From positions 1 through 64,000 of the forward strand of contig NZ_WMJZ01000026.1 of NCBI RefSeq assembly GCF_009711095.1: 64,000 nucleotides of DNA, in the 5' to 3' direction. Below are positions 49,005 to 59,800 of this stretch, piece after piece. This DNA comes from Intestinirhabdus alba (GTDB taxonomy: Bacteria; Pseudomonadota; Gammaproteobacteria; Enterobacterales; Enterobacteriaceae). The translations under genes and the position numbers were made by a program. The notes under the pieces are model-generated. The model had not been told where the DNA came from, searched no databases, and saw nothing but the letters and a program-made list of their open reading frames with translations. Each line of letters begins with the position of its first letter. Position 1 is the first letter of the stretch.

Positions 49005-49720
49005 TTAAGGTGCTGATTGTGGATGATGAGCCGTTGGCGCGGGAAAATCTGCGGGTTTTGCTTCAGGAGCAGCGCGATATTGAGATCGTGGGCGAATGCG
49101 CCAACGCGCTGGAGGCTATCGGCGCGGTGCATAAGCTGCGCCCCGACGCGCTGTTCCTCGACATTCAGATGCCGCGCATCAGCGGGCTGGAGATGGTCGG
49201 TATGCTGGACCCGGAGCAACGCCCCTATATCGTCTTTCTGACCGCCTTCGAAGAGTATGCGATTCGCGCCTTTGAAGAGCAGGCCTTTGACTATCTGCTG
49301 AAGCCCATCGAGGAGGCGCGGCTGGAGAAAACCCTCGCCAGGCTGCGTCTGGATCGCAGCAAACAGGAGACGTCGCAGCGTGAGGAGCCTCAGCAGGCGC
49401 TGAAGTTTATTCCCTGCGCCGGGCACAGCCGTATATATCTGCTGCAGATGGAGGAGGTGGCCTTCGTCAACAGCCGGATGAGCGGAGTGTGCGTAACCAG
49501 CAGCGAAGGTAAAGAGGGATTCACCGAGCTGACGCTGCGCACCCTTGAGAGCCGCACGCCGCTGCTGCGCTGCCATCGCCAGTATCTGGTCAACATGGCG
49601 CAGCTGCAGGAGATCCGCCTGGAGGACAACGGCCAGGCCGAGCTGATTTTACGCAACGGGCTGACGGTGCCGGTAAGCCGCCGCTATCTGAAAAGCCTGA
49701 AAGAGGCGATTGGGCTGTAA
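49001..49720 (+). CDS. btsR: BtsR (YehT), LytTR response regulator
   Basis: A 239-aa response regulator, equal to E. coli. The receiver domain has DDEP at its start, the phospho-acceptor Asp in [15 protein letters not shown] and the conserved Lys in [11 protein letters not shown]. The LytTR DNA-binding domain (from about residue 135) contains [11 protein letters not shown] and [10 protein letters not shown]. In E. coli it activates the pyruvate transporter gene btsT, which is not in this window. Confidence 0.96.
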   Translation: MIKVLIVDDEPLARENLRVLLQEQRDIEIVGECANALEAIGAVHKLRPDALFLDIQMPRISGLEMVGMLDPEQRPYIVFLTAFEEYAIRAFEEQAFDYLLKPIEEARLEKTLARLRLDRSKQETSQREEPQQALKFIPCAGHSRIYLLQMEEVAFVNSRMSGVCVTSSEGKEGFTELTLRTLESRTPLLRCHRQYLVNMAQLQEIRLEDNGQAELILRNGLTVPVSRRYLKSLKEAIGL

Positions 49721-49773
49721 AGCGGCACAATCGTGGTAGACTTAGCGGCAAAATTTTTCATCATGAAGGTATT

Positions 49774-50244
49774 ATGATCGGTAACGATATTTTGCGTAGC
49801 CTGCGCTACACCCTGAAAACCAACAATGACGGCCTGGCGCGGATTTTTGCCCTGGCGGATGCGCCGGTCAGCGCGGAGCAGCTGATACCGTGGCTGAAAA
49901 AGGAGGACGAGGAGGGGTTTGTACGCTGCCCGGATATCGTGCTGTCGAACTTCCTTAACGGCCTGATTTATGACAAACGCGGCAGGGATGAGTCCGCGCC
50001 GCCGCTGACGCCGGAGCGCCGGGTCAACAATAATATAGTCCTGAAAAAGCTGCGCATCGCCTTTTCGCTGAAAACCGACGATATTCTCGCCATCCTGACC
50101 GCCCAGCAGTTCCGCGTCTCGATGCCGGAAATTACCGCCATGATGCGCGCGCCGGAGCATAAAAATTACCGCGAATGCGGCGATCAGTTTCTGCGCTACT
50201 TCCTGCGCGGCCTGACGGCCCGCGAGCAGGAGAGTAAAGCGTAA
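49774..50244 (+). CDS. yehS: YehS, DUF1456 protein
   Basis: A 156-aa cytoplasmic protein, the same length as E. coli YehS. It consists of two related halves of about 70 aa: NDILRSLRYTLKTNNDGLAR opens the first and NNIVLKKLRIAFSLKTDDIL the second, each a DUF1456 repeat. The function is unknown. It follows btsR by 53 bases, as in the E. coli yehUTS operon. Confidence 0.93.
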   Translation: MIGNDILRSLRYTLKTNNDGLARIFALADAPVSAEQLIPWLKKEDEEGFVRCPDIVLSNFLNGLIYDKRGRDESAPPLTPERRVNNNIVLKKLRIAFSLKTDDILAILTAQQFRVSMPEITAMMRAPEHKNYRECGDQFLRYFLRGLTAREQESKA

Positions 50245-50251
50245 AGGCGCG

Positions 50252-50282
50252 CAGGCGGCCGGGCGCGAAGGCTGGCCGCCTG
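50252..50282. terminator. Bidirectional hairpin between yehS and yehQ
   Basis: CAGGCGGCC pairs with GGCCGCCTG (9 bp, 13-base loop) between two convergent operons. The flanking U-tracts are weak on both strands. Confidence 0.5.
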
Positions 50283-50321
50283 CCTGTTTCATCTTCTGCG
50301 CCTCCGGGGCGACACCGCCCC

Positions 50322-52334
50322 TTATACCGGCGCTCCGGGCACCCTGTTTTCCAACTGAAGATAAAGCAAAGCTAACGTATTCAACGTGCTGATGGGCAGA
50401 TCGGCGCGCTTTTCGTGCAGCTGCCGCAGCAGGCGCGCCAGATGGGTAAAGCCATATTCCGCCAGATCGGCGGCGAGCGTCTGCGCATCCTGAAAAAAGG
50501 CGTGCTGCTGGTAGCGCAGGCCGTTGTGCAGAATATGTATTAACAGGGCGCGGCAGCGCCCAAGGCACCGGCTGGCTTCGTCGGGCTGCGGTGAGGGCAG
50601 GGCGGCGGGCAGAGGGCCGACGGCCTGCGGCTCGGCGTCCAGCACCCAGGCGCGCGTGGCGGTCATCATCACCAGCGGCTCCAGCGTCAGCTGACCGTGG
50701 CTGGCGCTGACCAGGCCGGAAACCATCACCAGCGGATCGTCACTCTGTTCCAGCAGCGCGGCCATGCGCTCAATGGCCCAGGGCGCGCTGGCGGAGGCCG
50801 CAAGCGACAGAGGCAGAATATTATTTTCCCCCTCACCGCTGTATACCCGGGCCTCCAGCCTTTGTCGGGCGGCGTCCCAGCCCTGAACGATGACGCCATC
50901 AACCGGCAAAATAAACAAATTATCGACCTGATCCAGCGGGCGTACACAGGCGGGCGGGCGCTGGCGCAGATAGTCGCGCAGCGCCGCCACCCCCGGCTGG
51001 CGCAGCGGGGCGGGAAGCTGTCGCCAGGCGTCCGGGGTCAGCGGAACGCAGCTGCTCAGGCGATGGCGCGTCTCCAGCGCCAGCTCGCCGTCGGCCCTGC
51101 GGCGGGCGGCCCGGGAGATAATCTTTCCGCCCGCCAGCGAGCCGGCCTGAAAGGTAAACAGCCGCCGTGTCCAGGCCGGGCTTTGCGCCTGCTCCGCCAG
51201 CGGCCAGCCGCGCGTGAGGTGTAAAATGTTGCCGGTATCCGGGTCGCTGAACCAGATCCGCAGGCCGTACTGCTGCCGATCCTGCCAGCAGCGCATCCCC
51301 AGCGAAACGAGGCGCAGACGATCGAGCGACGCCTCCCCGGCAACACCCAGCCCAACGACGGCGCGCCACGGCAGCGGCGGCGTCTCACCGGCGTCGGCCA
51401 GCTGCGCCATCCGCCCGGCGCTCGTCAGACGCGACTCAAGCCCCGCAAGCAGCTGCAGCAGCGGCGGATAGTGGCTGGCGCGCTGCTGAAAGGCCTCCAC
51501 GCCGTGGCGGAGCTGCGTCAGGGTGCCGGTAACCCAGCGCCAGTCGGCCCCCTGCGCCGCCCGCAGCGCGCGGGTAAACGCGGCGTCAAAGCGGATTAGC
51601 GGCTGGCTGATGCCCTCCTGCCACAGCAGGCGGCTCAACTGCTCAACGCTTTGCCGACAGGCCTCGCCTTCGGCCGTGTCGAACGGGCCGCCGCGGGCGG
51701 CGACCTTCTGGCTGCGCGTTTGCCAGACCAGATGCGTAAAGCCCGGCTGCTGCTGTTCCGCCTCGGCAAAGGCCTGGACCGCCAGCGCCACGTGCTCGCA
51801 CAGGGAACCTGCCACGCAGTCGCAGCGCGCAAAGTGCATACTGGCCCGGGAGTAAAAGCGGACGTCGCTCATCGGCAGCTTTGCCGAAGGGGGGCCGCCG
51901 GGCGGGCAGGAGAGCACGATCGCCAGCCCTTTATCCGCCAGCTGCTGCGCCCGACGGCGGGTTTCCCCGGGCAGGCTGGCCAGCTCGCTCAGCCAGTCGC
52001 CGGGCCGCCAGCGCGCCTCCTGCCCGGGCGCGGCGTCATCGGGAGCGCCCCCGGCGTGAGCGCGCTGATAGCTCAGTACCAGCATCACGCGGTGGCGGCA
52101 CATGCCGCTGGCGCTGCAGGTGCAGCTGGCCTCTTTTAGCGCCTGCCGCGGTGCCAGCCTGGTGCGCGTTCCGTCGCTGAAGGCGGCGGTCAGGGTGCCA
52201 TTCTCCTCCTGCGCCAGCTGCGGAATATTACCGCTATCCAGCTCTTTCAGGCTGCGTTTGACGAATCCGGCGTTGCTGAGCGCGATCAGCGCCTGCCCGG
52301 TCAGCTCCAGCAGTTCGGGGCGTAAAAGCTTCAT
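50322..52334 (-). CDS. yehQ: YehQ, double SWIM zinc-finger protein
   Basis: A 670-aa cytoplasmic protein, the last gene of the yehILMPQ operon. Two SWIM motifs (CxC...CxH) are visible in the first third: CTCSASGMCRH and CDCVAGSLCEH. SWIM fingers bind DNA or proteins. The rest contains no motif that I recognise, with mixed alpha/beta character and many tryptophans. The start ATG at 52334 overlaps the yehP stop as ATGA; a longer frame reaching 52358 would have a worse start. Function unknown. Confidence 0.9.
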   Translation of the reverse strand: MKLLRPELLELTGQALIALSNAGFVKRSLKELDSGNIPQLAQEENGTLTAAFSDGTRTRLAPRQALKEASCTCSASGMCRHRVMLVLSYQRAHAGGAPDDAAPGQEARWRPGDWLSELASLPGETRRRAQQLADKGLAIVLSCPPGGPPSAKLPMSDVRFYSRASMHFARCDCVAGSLCEHVALAVQAFAEAEQQQPGFTHLVWQTRSQKVAARGGPFDTAEGEACRQSVEQLSRLLWQEGISQPLIRFDAAFTRALRAAQGADWRWVTGTLTQLRHGVEAFQQRASHYPPLLQLLAGLESRLTSAGRMAQLADAGETPPLPWRAVVGLGVAGEASLDRLRLVSLGMRCWQDRQQYGLRIWFSDPDTGNILHLTRGWPLAEQAQSPAWTRRLFTFQAGSLAGGKIISRAARRRADGELALETRHRLSSCVPLTPDAWRQLPAPLRQPGVAALRDYLRQRPPACVRPLDQVDNLFILPVDGVIVQGWDAARQRLEARVYSGEGENNILPLSLAASASAPWAIERMAALLEQSDDPLVMVSGLVSASHGQLTLEPLVMMTATRAWVLDAEPQAVGPLPAALPSPQPDEASRCLGRCRALLIHILHNGLRYQQHAFFQDAQTLAADLAEYGFTHLARLLRQLHEKRADLPISTLNTLALLYLQLENRVPGAPV

Positions 52335-53470
52335 GATTGCAGATTCTCCGCCAGCCACGCCGCCAGCTCGCCGGGCGTCATGGCGGCAATTTGCGCCCCG
52401 ACGTTAACCAGCGCCTGGGCGGTGTCGTGGCAGTAGCTGGGGGCGGCGCGGCTGTCCAGCGCCGCCAGCCCGAGCACCCTGGTCCCGTTTTGTATGCACT
52501 GCTTCACTTTGTGAATTAACGTGGCCGTCGAACCGCCTTCGTAAAAGTCGCTGACCAGCACGATGATGCTTTTCTGCGGCCGTTCGATAAGCTGGCGGGC
52601 GTAGTCCACCGCCTGCGCTATCCGGGTGCCGCCGCCGAGCTGAACCTTCATCAGCAGCTCGACCGGATCGCTGACGTCGGCGGTAAGATCCACCACGCTG
52701 GTGTCGAAAGCCACAAGGTGGGTGCGGATGCCGGGAAGCTGCCATAAGCAGGCTGCCATCACCGCCGAATGAATGACGGAATCCACCATCGAGCCGCTCT
52801 GATCGATCAGCAAAATAAGCTGCCATTTTTCGCAATGGCGCTTAACGCGGCTGAAGAATTTTGGCGACGTGATATACAGTTTGCCGCGCTGCGGGTTCCA
52901 GTGCTGCAGATTGGTGCGGAGCGTATGCTTAAAGTTGAAATTGCTCGCCCGCGCCAGTCGGGAGGGACGCCGCCGGTCGCGCGTGCCGGAAAAAGCCTGG
53001 CGAACCGTGTGGTTCAGCCGGGCCATAATCTGCATCACAACCTGTCGGACCAGCCGGCGGGCGGCGTTCAGCACCTCCGGGTTCATCAGATGTTTGGTAT
53101 GCAGCACCGCCCGCAGCAGGCTTTCGGAAGGCTCAATACGCTCCAGCACCTCCAGATTCGTCACCACCTCGTCAATGCCGTAGCGCAGTACCGCGTCGCT
53201 CTCCAGCCGCTCGATAACCTGCTGCGGAAAGAGCTGGTGAATCGCGCTAATCCACCCCGGCGTCGTCAGGCTGCTGCTGCCCAGGCCGCCCTGGCGCTCG
53301 CCGCGCCCTACGCGCTCCGGATCGCGGCCGTAGAGCCACTCCAGCGCATGATCTATCCGGCGGGCGGCACCGTCCAGCGGGCCAAGTCGGCTCTCGGCCG
53401 CCTCGCCCAGAAGCAGCCGCCAGCGCTGCAGCTCGCGGGAGGCCAGAAGATCGGACAGTTTTTTTGGCAT
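52331..53470 (-). CDS. yehP: YehP, VWA (CoxE-like) domain protein
   Basis: A 379-aa protein (E. coli 378). An N-terminal alpha-helical part is followed by a von Willebrand factor A domain from about residue 210. Its metal-ion-dependent adhesion site is complete: DQSGSM, then the Thr in GGGTRIAQA and the Asp in VSDFYEGGS. VWA proteins next to MoxR ATPases serve as adaptor or co-chaperone. The start overlaps the yehM stop (TAATG) and the stop overlaps the yehQ start (ATGA). Confidence 0.93.
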   Translation of the reverse strand: MPKKLSDLLASRELQRWRLLLGEAAESRLGPLDGAARRIDHALEWLYGRDPERVGRGERQGGLGSSSLTTPGWISAIHQLFPQQVIERLESDAVLRYGIDEVVTNLEVLERIEPSESLLRAVLHTKHLMNPEVLNAARRLVRQVVMQIMARLNHTVRQAFSGTRDRRRPSRLARASNFNFKHTLRTNLQHWNPQRGKLYITSPKFFSRVKRHCEKWQLILLIDQSGSMVDSVIHSAVMAACLWQLPGIRTHLVAFDTSVVDLTADVSDPVELLMKVQLGGGTRIAQAVDYARQLIERPQKSIIVLVSDFYEGGSTATLIHKVKQCIQNGTRVLGLAALDSRAAPSYCHDTAQALVNVGAQIAAMTPGELAAWLAENLQS

Positions 53471-55749
53471 TAGTGAAGCCCCCAGCGCTGAAGCTCCGCC
53501 AGCGCCCGCTGCTCCAGCCGTTGATGTTGAACAATATGCTGCGGCTGGCAGCGAACCGGTGCCTGCAGCGTATGCGCCGGCATGGCGGCTATCTGATAGT
53601 GCTCCAGCACCTGGCGGGCCAGCTCGCCCCGCTCGCGCGGCGGCAGCCAGGCCATGGCGGCGCGCAGATCCGGCAGGGCGAGCATGAAGTCGTCGTCCGA
53701 CAGCCGGGTGAGCAGGCCGCTGAAGCCGGCAATAAACGACGGCTGGCAGGCGAGCTGGTGGCGGGCCAGCGCCAGCATACCGTGTAACGCCTCGCCCAGC
53801 CGCTGCGGCGGGAGCTGCGTCAGCAGGGCCAGCGCGGCCTGGGCGGTGGCGGTGGGGTGTTCAAGGCGGATCAGCGCGCCAAAGGCCGCTCCCCTGACGA
53901 GCGGGGCGGCCTCCCTCGCGCCGATACGTCGCTGCAGCAGGCTCCGGGCGGCGCTCAGCGAAACGCCGGGTAAGGCGGTGCCGTGATGGATATCGCGCAG
54001 AATATGACAGAGCATCTGCCAGCCGTGCAGACAGGCATGAAACTGCGCCTCGTCGATCGCGCCGCTGCTTTCACACAGCCAGAGCGCCCGATCGATCGTG
54101 GCGCAGAGGATCTTCTGCAGCACCGGCGAATCCGGCATCCCGGCGGGATCGTCCTGTCGCCACAGCGCGTACAGCACCTCCAGCGCCGCGCCCATTTCCG
54201 CAAACTGACTCTCCCTGGCGATAAGCTGCGCCAGCTGTTCCAGCAGCCGCTGGCTGAAGGCGGCCAGCCCCGCCAGCGCCGCCTGGTTCAGGCAGGCGGT
54301 CAGCGGCGCAATACCGGCGGCGTTGGTCATCCGCGCCTCCAGACGCTGGCGCGCGGCCTCAGTCAGCGTGGCACCGTAGCGCGCGGCTTCAATCAGCGCG
54401 GCCTGCTGCTCCAGCGGGCGGCTTAACGCCCAGCGCTCATCGCCGTCGCCGCTCATCGTCGTGGCGTGGCCCTGTCGACGCCGGATACCCGGAATCTCGA
54501 GGATCGCCAGCCGGTGCAGAACCTGGCTTTGCGCCAGCCCGGCGGCGTCAAAGCGGTTGAGCGTCAACTCCCCCGCCAGGACGATGCCGGTACGGGCCAG
54601 CTCGCGGGCCACCTCCTCCGGCAGCGGCGGCTGCGGCGTGCCGGGGGCCAGCTGGCCAAAGCCGCTGCCTGCCAGCGCGTCGATAAGGGTTAGCAGGATC
54701 GGGTCGGTATCCCGGTGCACAACCCCGCGATAGCTCCAGGGGAGCGGGGCGTTCAGGGCTTCTTTAATGAGCGATCCCGCGAGGGCGTCAAGCCAGTCGC
54801 TGCGCAGCGGCAGGAGGTGGCCGCGCAGCTGCGCCAGCGCCAGCGCCCGCAGATGGGCGGCGGCCAGATCGGCGGTGGAGGCGGGCTGGCGGCGCTGGCG
54901 CAGGCTGCTGAGAAGGGTCTTCAGCAGCCGTTCACCGGCCTGCTGCAGACCGAAACGCCAGCACCAGCCCTGCCACACCGGGGCGGGCATTCCGGACAGA
55001 TAGCCTGTCAGCACGTCGAGCCTTTTTTCGCTGTAGGGCGTCAGATAGCAGCCGGTGATGGCACCGGCGGAGGGCGGAGGGGGAACGGTCGGGACCTGCG
55101 CTTCACAGCCGCGCCAGAGCGCGGCCAGCGCCGGGGCATGCCAGCCGCCGCAGACCACCACCACCGGGCCGTCGTTTTGCCGCATTGCCCACGCCAGCCA
55201 GCGCGCCATAAAGGCTTCCCGCCGCTGGTTATGCTCATCCCCCTTGTCGCCGCCGCGCAGGCCTGAAAAATAGGTCTCCAGCGCCGGCTGCAGGTTAGCC
55301 TGCTGCGCTTCATCCTCAAACAGATGATCCCAGAGGGCGTCGATATTCTCCATGCCGCTGTTCTGCAGCAGATGCGAATAGCCGTGGTTGCTGCGGACCG
55401 CGGGTGACGGCGCGCTGTCGTCGGGCTGCATCCAGCCCGGCAGGTCGATAAAGCGGATCTGTGCGCCGGTTTTCCGGGCGGCCAGCAGCGCCTGCCACTC
55501 CGGAGAGAATTCAGCGAACGGCGTCCAGACACCGTGTCCCGCCGCGCTGCTCTCCTGAGGCTGGCAGTAGCTGTAGATCGCGATGGGCAACTGATGCGGT
55601 AAAAAAAGCTCGTCAAGGCGGTGATTAAAATCAACCGGACCTTCAATCAGCACGTAGCGCGGCCGTAGCTTTTCTATACGCTCTTTCACCAGCCTGGCGC
55701 AGGCCGGGCTATGGTGGCGAACGCCGATGATGAGCGGCTGTTCAGGCAC
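53470..55749 (-). CDS. yehM: YehM, DUF5682 protein with TraB/ChaN/Ere-like motifs
   Basis: A 759-aa protein, the same length as E. coli YehM when the GTG at 55749 is used; AAGGAG stands six bases before it. The N-terminus reads IIGVRHHSPACARLVKERI, then RPRYVLIEGPVDF, and further on VVVVCGGWHAPAL. The spacing of G-x-R-H-H-S, V-x-I-E-G-P and a late G-G-W-H resembles the metal-dependent TraB/ChaN/erythromycin-esterase superfamily. This is my inference. The C-terminal two thirds are helical repeats rich in Leu and Ala. Ten bases separate it from yehL. Confidence 0.9.
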   Translation of the reverse strand: MPEQPLIIGVRHHSPACARLVKERIEKLRPRYVLIEGPVDFNHRLDELFLPHQLPIAIYSYCQPQESSAAGHGVWTPFAEFSPEWQALLAARKTGAQIRFIDLPGWMQPDDSAPSPAVRSNHGYSHLLQNSGMENIDALWDHLFEDEAQQANLQPALETYFSGLRGGDKGDEHNQRREAFMARWLAWAMRQNDGPVVVVCGGWHAPALAALWRGCEAQVPTVPPPPSAGAITGCYLTPYSEKRLDVLTGYLSGMPAPVWQGWCWRFGLQQAGERLLKTLLSSLRQRRQPASTADLAAAHLRALALAQLRGHLLPLRSDWLDALAGSLIKEALNAPLPWSYRGVVHRDTDPILLTLIDALAGSGFGQLAPGTPQPPLPEEVARELARTGIVLAGELTLNRFDAAGLAQSQVLHRLAILEIPGIRRRQGHATTMSGDGDERWALSRPLEQQAALIEAARYGATLTEAARQRLEARMTNAAGIAPLTACLNQAALAGLAAFSQRLLEQLAQLIARESQFAEMGAALEVLYALWRQDDPAGMPDSPVLQKILCATIDRALWLCESSGAIDEAQFHACLHGWQMLCHILRDIHHGTALPGVSLSAARSLLQRRIGAREAAPLVRGAAFGALIRLEHPTATAQAALALLTQLPPQRLGEALHGMLALARHQLACQPSFIAGFSGLLTRLSDDDFMLALPDLRAAMAWLPPRERGELARQVLEHYQIAAMPAHTLQAPVRCQPQHIVQHQRLEQRALAELQRWGLH

Positions 55750-55759
55750 GGTCGGCTCC

Positions 55760-56848
55760 TTACGGCAGACGATGGCGGGCCTGATAATAGGCCTGCCAGT
55801 GGGCTTCTTTCCGCACGCCGACGCGCTGCCCGAAATAGCGGCGCAGGCGGGCGCGATCGTCTTCGTTATCTTTAACGATGGTGCCGGCGATGCACTCCAC
55901 CAGATCGGCAGGCTCACCGGCGCGCCCGGCTAAAAACCACGCCCTGACGCCAACGGCGTGGGCGACGTTGACCGCCTCGGCCGTGGACATCGTGGCGTTA
56001 AGCGTGTCCATGGAGGTTTTCTGGTCACCGCTGGCGCGCAGATCGCGGAAGGTGTGGATCAGCAGTTCCAGCACCGGCTCCGGGACGCAGTGCGGAATAC
56101 CGCTGTGCTCCAGCAGGCGGGCGGAGGTGCGGGCGACCAGCTCCAGCTCCTGCTGAAAATCCATAATCGGGAAGACGGTTTCGAAGTCAAAGCGGCGCTT
56201 TAGCGCGGCGCTCATCTCATTGACGCCGCGATCGCGGGTGTTGGCGGTGGCGATAATATTAAACCCGGCGCGGGCGTAGAGCTGGCTCTCCTCGCCGGTC
56301 AGCTCCGGAACGGCCATCACCCGGTCGGAAAGCATACCCAGCAGGCAGTCCTGAACCTCCAGCGGCGTACGGGTGATTTCCTCAAAACGGACAATCTTTC
56401 CGTCGCGCATCCCCTGATACAGCGGCGCGGGAATCAGCGCCTGCGCTGACGGCCCCTGGTTTATCAGCAGCGCATAGTTCCAGGCGTACTTTATTTGATC
56501 TTCCGTAATGGAAGCTCCGCCCTGAATGGTTAATCCGGCATCGCCGCAGATGGCCGTCGCCAGCAGCTCGGACAGCAGGGACTTTGCCGTGCCTGGCTCG
56601 CCGACCAGCATCAGGCCGCGTCCGGTCGCCAGCGTTACCAGCATCCGCTCCACGGCCGCAGGGCTTATGACCACCTTGGGGCTGACGCCCCGCGCCTCGT
56701 CGCCGAGAATAAAGGCGCGCGCGGCGGGCAGGCTCAGCCGCCAGCCGGGCGGGCAGGGGTGGGATTCATCCTGTCTCAGCCGCGCCAGCTCGTCGGCATA
56801 AAGTACGGAGGCCGGGGGGCGCTGAAGATGCTTTTCCGATAGTGTCAC
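55760..56848 (-). CDS. yehL: YehL, MoxR-type AAA+ ATPase
   Basis: A 362-aa AAA+ ATPase of the MoxR class. Walker A GEPGTAKS lies near residue 82, Walker B is FEEITR, sensor 1 IATANTRDRGVNEM and the arginine finger region ALKRRFDFETVFP. The start is GTG, preceded by AAGGAAGAG. MoxR ATPases act as chaperones with VWA proteins, here YehP. yehI is 34 bases upstream. Confidence 0.93.
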   Translation of the reverse strand: MTLSEKHLQRPPASVLYADELARLRQDESHPCPPGWRLSLPAARAFILGDEARGVSPKVVISPAAVERMLVTLATGRGLMLVGEPGTAKSLLSELLATAICGDAGLTIQGGASITEDQIKYAWNYALLINQGPSAQALIPAPLYQGMRDGKIVRFEEITRTPLEVQDCLLGMLSDRVMAVPELTGEESQLYARAGFNIIATANTRDRGVNEMSAALKRRFDFETVFPIMDFQQELELVARTSARLLEHSGIPHCVPEPVLELLIHTFRDLRASGDQKTSMDTLNATMSTAEAVNVAHAVGVRAWFLAGRAGEPADLVECIAGTIVKDNEDDRARLRRYFGQRVGVRKEAHWQAYYQARHRLP

Positions 56849-56882
56849 GATCTCTTCCTTAAAAGGGCGCGGGGCCAGCCCG

Positions 56883-59800
56883 TCAGGTGGCGGAGCGCTC
56901 GCGAAAAATAATCTCTGCCGCGCTCAGCGCCTCGCTGAGTGCGCGGGGCGAGAGCGGCGAAAAGGGTGCCGGTTTCCCGTCGCGGTAAAGCGTAATCGAC
57001 TGAAACTCCTGCTTTTGCCTGGCGTCAACCTGATAGTAATTCAGGCCGGGGGAGATCTGCAGAATCAGTTGGTACGGCGGCAGCGGATAGCAAAAGCTGA
57101 GTTCGCTGCTTTGCCGCCATCCCCAGGCGCGAAGGCCCAGCAGCTGCCCGCTGGTGGTTGTTTTTCCCTGCCAGCGCTCAAGGCGGCAACCCTGCGCCTC
57201 CTCTGGCGTAAGCTGTACCGTACAGCGCGCCAGCTGGCGAAAGGGCGGAATTAACTCATAGTCGGCGAAAATTTGCCCGAACGCCGCCCGTGACGCTGCG
57301 TCCATCTCCAGCGGATGAACGAGGCCCGTCAGCGCCTCCGGCGGCAGGGTGAACGGTTCGTCATGCTCATCGCAGAATTCGCCCTCCGCCGCCACGCGAA
57401 AGGCCCGCAGCAGGCGCTGCGGCTCTTCCGGCGCATAGAGGCCCCACAGCAGCCGTGGCGTCAGATGGCGGGTGAGGGGATGGTCGATAAACAGGGCCTG
57501 AAATTCGCTGAGCGACCAGCGCCGCGCGTAGCGCAGGGCGTTTTCCAGATGCGGCAGCAGGCGTTTAGCCACCTGGGCGGCATCTTTTTTCAGCCCCTTC
57601 AGCCGGGCCAGCGCTTCCGCTCCCCTGGTGGGGTCGTCCTCCGCGCGCAGGCGCGGCAGCGCTTTTTGCCGCACGCCCTGCTGGTCATAAACGATCGGCT
57701 GCAGGGATTCATTAAATTTCACGGTGAAGCGGCGGGGGCCAAAATCAAACGTCAGCGCCTGGGGATCGTCCAGGCCCAGCGTCGGCGTCAGCCGGTCCTC
57801 CAGCTGCGCCGCGCTCAGGCCGCGCGCTTTGGCCGCTTCCTGAAGGTAACGCGCGGCGCTCTCGCGCAGTGGGCGGGATTTCGCCCGCCCGGCGATATGG
57901 TGCAGTTGCAGCAGCGCCATATCGCTGCCGATGCGGGCCAGAACGTTCAGCCCGCTGGCGGCGCGGGCGGATTTACTCTCCTGCGGCCAGGCAAGGATCA
58001 GGGGCGTCAGATCGCGCACGGTGCTCTCATCGCCGAAGTACCACAGCGCAGGGAAAACCCAGTTCTCTTTCGACGGTGCGGCGGCGTTTTGCCAGGCGCT
58101 GAACATATCCCAGGCGAAGGCGGCCAGCGTCTGCGGCTGGCAGGCGGCTTTTACCTCCTTCAGGCCGCAGTAAACGCGGTCGCCCCGGGAAAACCGCAGC
58201 ATCTCGCCGATGATCTCCAGCGCCTCGTCCGGCAGCGGCCGATCGTTGCTCTTCAGCCGCGGCCTGCGCCAGCGGGCGGGCTGCCAGAAGTCGGGCGCTT
58301 TGGGTATGCGGGCGGGATAGTGGTCCTGCGGCGTCTGATTAAGCCATTGCTCCAGCGCCGGCCATAGCTGCGGCGCGTCCCAGCGGCGGGTTACCGCCTG
58401 CAGCAGCCCGGCGTGCCCCTGCTGGTACAGCAGGCGCAGGGCGTTAATAGCCGCCTCGCGATCCTCGCCCGCTTTGCCGAACGCCAGCGGGATAAGCGCG
58501 ACGGCGGCATGTTCCGGCCACTGCAGCAGCCACTGGCGGGCAAGCAGGCTGTGCGCCTGAAGACGCAGCCAGGCGCGGGCGACCGGCTGCGCCAGCGTCG
58601 TCGCCCCGAAATGGATCAGCACGGGAAAGAGGAGATGAGGCTGACGTTGCAGCGCCAGCGGCAGCGTGGGCAGAGCGTCAAGACCCAGCACGCTGAACAG
58701 ATAGTCGGCACCGACGTGGTTGAAGCCCTCTTCATGAATAGCGTGCCAGCATTCGAGCGCCATCCGTCGCGGCAGGTGCGCCAGCAGCCAGAGATTCCAC
58801 GTGCTGGTAGAGAAATCGCTGTGTTTAAGATGTTGCCGCCATGCCTGAATCAGCGCAGCGCCGTCGCCAGCCGCCAGCGCCGCTTCTCCGGCCAGTAGCG
58901 CCGGCTCCTGGCTGGAGCTGGCCTGCACGAAATCATCCACTCTGCCCTCCAGGATGACCTGTTTAAAGAACCAGGCTTCTTCTTCGAAGCCCAGCTCTTT
59001 GAGGAGGCGGTAGCCGCCCTTCAGCCGCAGACGCTCGGCAAAGGGCAGATTGTTAAAATAGCGGGCGGGCCTTTGCGCCGCCAGGGCCTCCTGCTCGCCG
59101 GGGAGCCAGCGCTCCTGCGGGGGCACCTCCAGCGCGGGCAGATCAAAACGCGGGATGGCGGCTTTTTTCTTTTCTCTCCGCCACGGCGGGGTCAGTAAAA
59201 TAGCGGGAAGGTCCTTGCTGGCCGCAACGAGGGATGGCGAAGACTGCGGGCGGGGCGTCAGCTGCTTCAGCGCCCGATCGCTCAGCCAGGGGCGCACGCG
59301 CCCGGCCAGCTGCGGGTCCCGGGCAAGCAGCGTCTGCAGCAGAGTGCGCCAGCGCTCCTCCCGCGCCTGCAGTTGTTTGTTATCCACAGGCCGATCTCCG
59401 GGCCAGGGCGGCGGTTCCGGCAGCGCCAGCAGCTCCGCCAGCGCTGCCAGCGCCGCCTCGGGAAATTTTCGGGCGAACCGCTCCACCCGCAGCCAGGCAG
59501 CTTTGCTTTTGTCCGCCGCCAACAGCAGCAGCCGTATCGCCTGCGGATGGTTGATTTGCCCCACCAGGCTGCCGCAGCCCTCCCGGTGGGCATACGGCGT
59601 TAATCGTGAGATTGCCGCTATCCCCTGCTCGCGCAGCAGCGCCGCGCAGGCGGCGTAGCCGTGGCGGTTTTCGCAAATTACTTCGCTGCCCGCGCGGTCG
59701 GTGAAAATATCCAGCTCCCGGTCCCGCTCCAGGCTGGCCAGCGCGGCGGGGTCGGTGGCAACGGCCTTTAGCCACTCTCTTGACGGCAGATTACGAGGCC

